From contig WFRP01000325.1 of the NCBI GenBank assembly GCA_015486505.1, positions 1 through 11,114 of the forward strand: a DNA stretch of 11,114 bases, in the 5' to 3' direction. Below, in pieces: positions 7,446 through 11,114 of this stretch. Under the pieces are notes generated by a model that saw nothing but the letters and a program-made list of their open reading frames with translations, ran no database searches and was not told the DNA's origin. A program made the position numbers and the translations under genes. Position 1 is the first letter of the stretch. Each line of letters opens with the position of its first letter. This DNA is from Pseudomonadota bacterium. Its GTDB lineage: Bacteria > Desulfobacterota > Anaeroferrophillalia > Anaeroferrophillales > Tharpellaceae.

Positions 7446-7534
7446 GAATATTGTTTGATGTCGTCGGAGAAGAGCTCGAAATCCTTATGCCCCGCAGGAA
7501 GTGCCCTAAGCTGCGTCGCCATTACTGTTTTTGA
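7442..7534 (+). CDS. Possible 30-aa reading frame coupled to mnmG (doubtful)
   Basis: An ATG at 7442 overlaps the mnmG TGA in an ATGA, the classic arrangement for re-initiation, and opens a 30-codon frame that ends at 7532-7534. The peptide starts MRILFDVVGEELEIL and ends in a basic stretch with two cysteines (KCPKLRRHYCF). It overlaps the 3' end of the convergent FG-GAP gene by 13 nt. It resembles no family I know and is not the start of rsmG. A chance ORF is the default; only the ATGA overlap speaks for it. Confidence 0.15.
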   Translation: MRILFDVVGEELEILMPRRKCPKLRRHYCF

Positions 7535-9144
7535 ATTGTAATCCAGCTGGCGCCGTTATTGAGGTTGTACTCTTCGGGCCAGAGCTGGAGGCTGATATAA
7601 TGATTGTAACCACTTTCTTTATCATCGAAAAGGTGGACCCAGCCGCCGCCGCCCTGGCCTAAGGCGATGGCCAATTCGTCGGCATTATCACTGTCCAGGT
7701 TGCCGACCGCCGGGCGGGTTTCACCGGAGATCTGGTTGTAGGCCTGCCACCACGGGGTTGCGAGCCAGGCCTGATTGATTATATTGCCCTCATCGTTAAA
7801 AGCCTGAACCTCAAAAGAGCCGTTGGCGCCGTTGCCCAGGCCGACAATAATTTCATTGTTGCCGTCGCCGTCAAGATCGCCGATAACCGGCCGGGTCTCT
7901 CCGTTTAACCGGTTATAATCATTCCAGCTTACTTCACCCCAGGACATATGCCGGCCTTCATTTGTCAGCACTTCATAAGTTCCGCCGGGGATTTCCGGGT
8001 TGTCGGCAACCGGACCGAAACCTAAAATTATATCGTCGATACCGTCACCGTTCAGATCGCCGGTTGCCGGCCGCACCTCACCGCGGGCGAGATTATATTC
8101 ATTCCAGGTCGAAGCGATCCAGGTTTTATGTTTTAACTGATTGTCTTCGACGGTGAAAACTTCGACAAAGCCCATGCCGTTGCGACCGAGACCAATCAGG
8201 ATTTCATCTTTGCCGTCGCCGTCAATATCGCCGCAAGTCGGCCAGGTTTCACCATTACCATCATTGTATTCTCTCCATTCGACCTGCCCCCAGAAGAGCG
8301 GTTGATAGTTGTCATCGAGAACCTGGAAGTATCCGGCCGGGACGGTTTCATCACCGGCAGCCGGACCCAAGCCGATAATAATTTCGTCCCTGCCGTCGCC
8401 GTTAATATCGCCTCTGGCGATCCGCGATTCTCCGGAGAGGCGGTTATACAGCGGCCAGTCCAGCCGAGTCCAGCTGTCGTGGAAAAGGTTATTGGTTAAG
8501 GTTTTTAACCAGCCGCCGTTTTTGGGCCAGGGGCCGGTGCCGGCAACGATATGGTCAGCGCCGACGTTTTCCGGGATGACGTCGGTTTCGCTGCTTGGGT
8601 CTGCCGGGGTTTCAACGCCGAAATCTTCATTGAGCGCCAGCGGGTCGAGGGTGAAGGCATTAGAAGCCGTGGAATCGTCTTTGCCGGCGGCAACCTTCTC
8701 CTTGACTACTTCATTTGAATAGTCACTGGAATGATTTTCATTATCGTAGGCCTTAACCGCGAAAAACCAGCTTTGTTTTCTGTTAAGGCCTTTGATTGTG
8801 TAGGTGGTGACATTGCCGACATCAATCGGGGGAAGGTATTTGCCGCTGGCATTACCGTAATAGAGCATATAGCCGGTGACGGCTTCATCCGGGCTTGGAT
8901 CCCACTCCAGGGTGATATCTTCGTTGGCCGCGGGTTGTCCTTCGGTAATCGTCTGATCAACATTGACGGTTGCTCCGCCGGTTGCACCGGCAGTATCTGT
9001 ATTGGCTTCATTCCGGGCGTATGTGCCGTTATTGTCAGCGCGGACATTACCGGGCAAAACCAGGGTTGCGAAGGTGACCGCCAGCAAAAGAATGAATAGC
9101 TTTATTGTGACGGCTCCGGTATTTTTTTCGGTAATTCTGTTCAT
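7522..9144 (-). CDS. Exported protein with FN3 domain and five FG-GAP/VCBS-type repeats (540 aa)
   Basis: Residues 1-36 form a signal peptide: a basic start, a hydrophobic core at 14-31 and a likely cut after VRA (34-36). A Ser/Thr/Asn-rich linker leads to a fibronectin type III domain at about 70-150 (LEWDPSPDEAVTGYMLYY...FFAVKAYD). After another linker come five blades of 57-60 residues. Each contains a YN-x-GE element and a calcium-loop motif at 246 (DINGDG), 306 (DIDGDG), 363 (DLNGDG), 423 (DLDGDG) and 482 (NLDSDN, degenerate). The protein ends in YNLNNGASWITIQKQ, matching the start of a blade, as if the last strand closes a beta-propeller. FG-GAP and FN3 domains are extracellular ligand- or carbohydrate-contacting folds. 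A role outside the cell, perhaps with the polysaccharide of this operon, is inference. The ATG at 9144 has GGGAGA 7 nt upstream. No PEP-CTERM or LPXTG tail is seen. Confidence 0.9.
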   Translation of the reverse strand: MNRITEKNTGAVTIKLFILLLAVTFATLVLPGNVRADNNGTYARNEANTDTAGATGGATVNVDQTITEGQPAANEDITLEWDPSPDEAVTGYMLYYGNASGKYLPPIDVGNVTTYTIKGLNRKQSWFFAVKAYDNENHSSDYSNEVVKEKVAAGKDDSTASNAFTLDPLALNEDFGVETPADPSSETDVIPENVGADHIVAGTGPWPKNGGWLKTLTNNLFHDSWTRLDWPLYNRLSGESRIARGDINGDGRDEIIIGLGPAAGDETVPAGYFQVLDDNYQPLFWGQVEWREYNDGNGETWPTCGDIDGDGKDEILIGLGRNGMGFVEVFTVEDNQLKHKTWIASTWNEYNLARGEVRPATGDLNGDGIDDIILGFGPVADNPEIPGGTYEVLTNEGRHMSWGEVSWNDYNRLNGETRPVIGDLDGDGNNEIIVGLGNGANGSFEVQAFNDEGNIINQAWLATPWWQAYNQISGETRPAVGNLDSDNADELAIALGQGGGGWVHLFDDKESGYNHYISLQLWPEEYNLNNGASWITIQKQ

Positions 9145-9151
9145 GATTCAG

Positions 9152-9157
9152 TCTCCC
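9152..9157 (-). promoter_or_regulatory. Ribosome binding site of the FG-GAP protein gene
   Basis: GGGAGA on the minus strand lies 7 nt from the ATG at 9144. It fits in the 20-nt gap after the preceding gene, so the two are clearly in one transcript. The next gene upstream has a near-identical GGGAGA site. Confidence 0.65.
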
Positions 9158-9164
9158 TTTTATT

Positions 9165-9950
9165 TCAAGGGTTTTTCTCCGTCTGGTTTCCGTTCTGAAG
9201 ATTGTTTATGATCGGTTCCAGTGAGGGGAAAAAACCCAGTATGGGCAGGTTGAGATAGCGGGCCGCCTGGCGGCCTGATTTAAATGACGGATCGGTAAAC
9301 TCTTTAAAACCGATAATCAGTAACGCGATGAATAAAGGTATAATTATCGCAACCGCGGCGGCGCCGGTTCGATCCTCCCGCCACCAGGAATTATCGGCTG
9401 ATTTGCTGAATCTGGTCTTGTCCAGTTGTAACATCCGCGGGGGACTGAACTCTTTATTGCCGGCCAACCCGGCACTTTGCCGGTGGTAGCCGGCCCGCAG
9501 ACGACTTAGCAGTCGCTCTGTATAATAGTTGACAAGTTGTTCCCCAAGCCCGGCATCCGGCCCGCGGTAGCTGATGGTCAGGTCATTTTTCCGGTCGAAA
9601 GTCAGTTTGAGGGCCGCAATCGCCGCAAGCATTGTCTGTTTGTCTTTAAAATCGTATTTCGCCAGGCCGGGAGAGGTTTCGGCAAAATGTTTCCAATTGA
9701 CCAAAGCCAGGCGATCGGTAAAAAAGCGATCCGGAGTTGTAGCCAGACTTTGCAGGGAGATCGTATCTACCGGACTGGTGGTTACCGCGACCGGATAGGC
9801 CGGATTAATATTGAAACTCCGGCTTAAGGTAAAACGATCGGCCTTAGTACCAGATATAAGCAAATAGACTGCCAAAGGGATAAAAGCAATAAACAGCCAG
9901 TGCCGATATTTAGTTAAAGCATAAAAATAGCGGCGTAAATTAAATAACAT
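9165..9950 (-). CDS. Wzz-like polysaccharide co-polymerase / chain-length determinant membrane protein
   Basis: The architecture is that of a PCP (Wzz-type) protein: a short cytoplasmic N-terminus, membrane segment 1 at about 18-34, a periplasmic region of about 160 residues, membrane segment 2 at about 197-214, and a short cytoplasmic tail. The tail contains QAARYLNLPILGFFPSL (228-244), much like the '...LGLPVLGxIP' end of PCP proteins. Such proteins set the length of O-antigen, capsule or exopolysaccharide chains and partner with BY-kinases. The upstream gene encodes a BY-kinase-like ATPase, which supports this. The periplasmic part is shorter than in classic PCP-2 proteins and no typical coiled-coil GNVR block is seen, so the subfamily is uncertain. 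The ATG at 9950 is preceded by GGGAGA at 7-8 nt. The gap to the upstream gene is 52 nt. Confidence 0.75.
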   Translation of the reverse strand: MLFNLRRYFYALTKYRHWLFIAFIPLAVYLLISGTKADRFTLSRSFNINPAYPVAVTTSPVDTISLQSLATTPDRFFTDRLALVNWKHFAETSPGLAKYDFKDKQTMLAAIAALKLTFDRKNDLTISYRGPDAGLGEQLVNYYTERLLSRLRAGYHRQSAGLAGNKEFSPPRMLQLDKTRFSKSADNSWWREDRTGAAAVAIIIPLFIALLIIGFKEFTDPSFKSGRQAARYLNLPILGFFPSLEPIINNLQNGNQTEKNP

Positions 9951-10002
9951 TGAGATTCTCCCTTAAAATGGTTGCGATTTTGCCGGGTTACAAAAATGTG
10001 GT

Positions 10003-10653
10003 TTAATTGGCTAAAGGATTACGATATTGGTTTATTATAAGGCCTAATGAACGTGATCCGGAAACTTCCAGCATGGTTTGGGCCTTTTTTACCTGTTGCC
10101 TGGGGGTGCGGTTGGCGAGAACGGTCAGAACTACGCCATTGGACTCTGTGGCGATGGCAACCGGGTCAACCATGTACCGGTTTGCGGCTAAAATAGCAGG
10201 AGTATCAATTATGGTTAAAGCATAATTTACTTTGTAGGTGCGGATGATATTCAACGCGTTTTTCGTGGTTTCCAATCTTTCATGCCGGCTTGGCGCCGGC
10301 AAGATATCCAGGTTGTCATAAGGAGTTGCCATAATCCGCTGTTGCAGAAAGATATCCTCATTATTTTCGCTGTTGTTTTCTGGTGGTTCGATATCAAAAA
10401 ATGTGTGCAGGGTCGGAGCGTGCCAGTGACAGTCAATGAGCAGAATCTTGCCGGATAAATTGCGGGCGGCGACAATGCCGATGCCGGCACTGAAAATACT
10501 TTTGCCTTCCCCGGCAACGGCACTTGAAATGACAATTGTCGGACTGCTTATGCCTTTGATATTTGCCTGCAGGGAGGCGAATGCGCGGCCGGTTTCTGCG
10601 AGAATACCGGCAATTTTAGCCTTGGTTGCAGGGGATTCCGATTGGGTTTTCAA
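10003..10653 (-). CDS. CpsD/CapB-type BY-kinase-like P-loop ATPase (216 aa)
   Basis: This is the separate cytoplasmic ATPase half of a polysaccharide export/polymerisation pair. An N-terminal RAFASLQANI (23-32) is a weakened form of the EAYRTLRTNI motif that mediates assembly of these kinases. Walker A is SSAVAGEGKS (43-52), Walker A' is ILLIDCHWHAP (70-80) and Walker B is LTIIDTPAI (146-154). Two points are unusual. Walker A' has HWH where the family usually shows a second acidic residue followed by a basic one, and the C-terminus (QYRNPLAN) lacks the usual tyrosine cluster that is autophosphorylated. It may be a kinase with reduced activity or a ParA/MinD-like ATPase adapted to this role. 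The start is a TTG at 10653 with a strong AAAGGAG 6 nt upstream. It is the first gene of the operon, and its leader is built from repeat copies R2 and R3. Confidence 0.83.
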   Translation of the reverse strand: MKTQSESPATKAKIAGILAETGRAFASLQANIKGISSPTIVISSAVAGEGKSIFSAGIGIVAARNLSGKILLIDCHWHAPTLHTFFDIEPPENNSENNEDIFLQQRIMATPYDNLDILPAPSRHERLETTKNALNIIRTYKVNYALTIIDTPAILAANRYMVDPVAIATESNGVVLTVLANRTPRQQVKKAQTMLEVSGSRSLGLIINQYRNPLAN

Positions 10654-10659
10654 GGTTGG

Positions 10660-10666
10660 CTCCTTT
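10660..10666 (-). promoter_or_regulatory. Strong Shine-Dalgarno that fixes the TTG start, abutting repeat R2
   Basis: Minus-strand AAAGGAG ends 6 nt before the TTG at 10653 and is the evidence for this non-ATG start. Its 5' edge touches the last paired base of the R2 long hairpin (10667), so folding of that hairpin could change access of ribosomes. Confidence 0.7.
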
Positions 10667-10778
10667 AGTGCCTTACAGGTTATTTTCTTGTTTTAAAACA
10701 AGAAAATGTTCTGATAAGAGCACTTATTTGCGGGCCGAAAAAGCCCTGTTTGGGTTGCGGGATTTGTTCCCGCATTAG
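10667..10778 (+). repeat. Structured repeat copy R2 (112 nt, first of a tandem pair)
   Basis: Its first 58 nt (hairpin H1, 10667-10724) are identical to R1. H2 is GGGC-CGAAAAA-GCCC (10732-10746), which has lost one pair and gained loop bases. H3 is TGCGGGA-TTTGT-TCCCGCA. The one-base length change in H2 shifts any reading frame relative to R1, which argues against a conserved peptide. In the minus direction it is the 5' leader of the kinase gene. Confidence 0.85.
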
Positions 10779-10927
10779 TACCTTACAGGTTATTTTCTGC
10801 ACCAAAAAACAAGATTTAATAATCAGAAAATGTTCTGATAAGAGTACTTATTTGCGCCCAACGGAAGTGCCCTTGGGGTGCGGGCCGCGAGGCTTCGTTT
10901 GGGTTGCGGGGATTGTTCCCGCATTAG
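10777..10927 (+). repeat. Structured repeat copy R3 (151 nt, diverged, second of the tandem pair)
   Basis: It shares its first AG with the last AG of R2, so the tandem period is 110 nt. H1 (10777-10848) keeps its stem with compensated changes: AGTAC pairs with GTACT where R1 and R2 have AGTGC with GCACT. The upper stem is ATTTTCTG with CAGAAAAT, one pair shorter, and carries a larger loop of about 24 nt. A 26-nt insertion (10857-10882) can itself pair (GCGCCC with GGGTGC, one G-U). H2 is GGGCC-GCGA-GGCTT with two G-U pairs and a GNRA loop. H3 is TGCGGG closed by CCCGCA. Confidence 0.8.
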
Positions 10928-10947
10928 GGAAATATTTTGCCTGATCT

Positions 10948-10977
10948 ATTTTACATAGTAAGTAACTATTCAGCCAA
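10948..10977 (-). promoter_or_regulatory. Candidate promoter of the polysaccharide operon
   Basis: On the minus strand TTGGCT (10977-10972, 4 of 6 to the sigma-70 -35 box) is followed after 18 nt by TAAAAT (10953-10948, 5 of 6 to the -10 box). The -35 part lies inside the edge repeat. If real, transcription would start near 10941 and give a leader of about 290 nt made of R3 and R2 read antisense. Such matches also arise by chance in AT-rich sequence. Confidence 0.3.
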
Positions 10978-11053
10978 ATTTTACCCCCCACCTTCTGGAG
11001 GGGGCGGGGGTGGTTTTTCGTAAGCGGTTGCGGAAACGATTTCGTTGTTTTTC
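10962..11053 (-). repeat. Edge repeat, right copy (inverted relative to 1-93)
   Basis: Read on the minus strand this equals positions 1-93 except for one G in the poly-G run. The match ends inward exactly after AATAGTTAC. Outside the match 61 further bases are present (11054-11114) that have no counterpart because the window starts at the repeat on the left. Confidence 0.9.
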
Positions 11054-11114
11054 GGAAGCGAGCGGGAGCCCATTAGCATTGCAACTGTTTGAGCGTAAGC
11101 GAGTTTTGCGAGGC

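Larger units (their letters stand above)
10654..11114. other. 461-nt gene-free, repeat-packed region
   Basis: No convincing gene is seen on either strand. From left to right it holds the kinase ribosome site, tandem structured repeats R2 and R3 (10667-10927), a 34-nt AT-rich spacer (10928-10961), the inverted edge repeat (10962-11053), and 61 nt of unmatched sequence with GAGCG/AAGCGAG motifs running to the window end. Short open frames here are made of repeat sequence and look like chance. Confidence 0.8.

Noticed and set aside
7446..7521. Remnant of rsmG (gidB), often found after mnmG
   Set aside because: The short frame here has no resemblance to the RsmG N-terminus or its SAM-binding motif.
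10667..10927. CRISPR array or integron attC sites
   Set aside because: Units of 110-150 nt with internal hairpins and no unique spacers do not fit CRISPR. No clear attC core pair (RYYYAAC/GTTRRRY), integrase gene or cassette pattern was found.
10750..10944. Plus-strand open frame of 64 codons in the repeat region
   Set aside because: It is composed entirely of R2/R3 sequence, has no ribosome site, and the frame is not kept between copies.

Overview
The window looks like a piece of an anaerobic Gram-negative bacterium, most likely a Desulfobacterota (former Deltaproteobacteria) relative. This rests on gene content and protein flavour only: corrinoid synthesis and uptake genes behind a small four-cysteine protein, a deltaproteobacterial-style MnmG, and a split polysaccharide co-polymerase/BY-kinase pair with an exported FN3/FG-GAP protein. 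No rRNA, tRNA, CRISPR array or intact transposase gene is visible. GC content is near or slightly above 50% by eye.

Layout. Positions 1-254 hold no gene: a dispersed repeat at the edge (1-93) is followed by an inverted ATCTGTG-type repeat (109-174). A plus-strand operon covers 255-3922: a 58-aa four-Cys protein, cobQ (cobyric acid synthase), a BtuC/FecCD permease and a BtuD/FecE ATPase. These genes join corrin-ring amidation to uptake of a corrinoid (or, less likely, a siderophore). No periplasmic binding protein is in view. Repeat copy R1 (3935-4045) follows. It also supplies the last 17 codons and the stop of a minus-strand YihY/BrkB-family membrane protein (5512-3992). mnmG (5568-7445, plus) diverges from it and codes for the tRNA wobble-uridine modification enzyme. 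A minus-strand three-gene operon fills 10653-7522: a CpsD/BY-kinase-like ATPase, a Wzz-like co-polymerase membrane protein, and a secreted protein with an FN3 domain and five FG-GAP blades. Its 3' end runs into the 3' end of mnmG. The last 461 bases have no convincing gene and consist almost wholly of repeats: tandem copies R2 and R3 (10667-10927), then the inverted copy of the edge repeat (10962-11053).

The most interesting signal is the R1/R2/R3 family. Each copy is a 110-150 nt unit of three successive hairpins. Between copies, changes in the stems are mostly compensated, and the non-Watson-Crick pairs are G-U only when the plus strand is read. This is the pattern of a conserved structured RNA or of a mobile element that moves as a folded strand. 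R1 has rewritten the end of a protein. R2 and R3 form most of the 5' leader of the polysaccharide operon, and one R2 hairpin abuts the Shine-Dalgarno sequence.

The window begins and ends in inverted copies of one dispersed repeat, so it may be a whole contig broken at repeats. Terminal inverted repeats of a mobile unit are the less likely reading.
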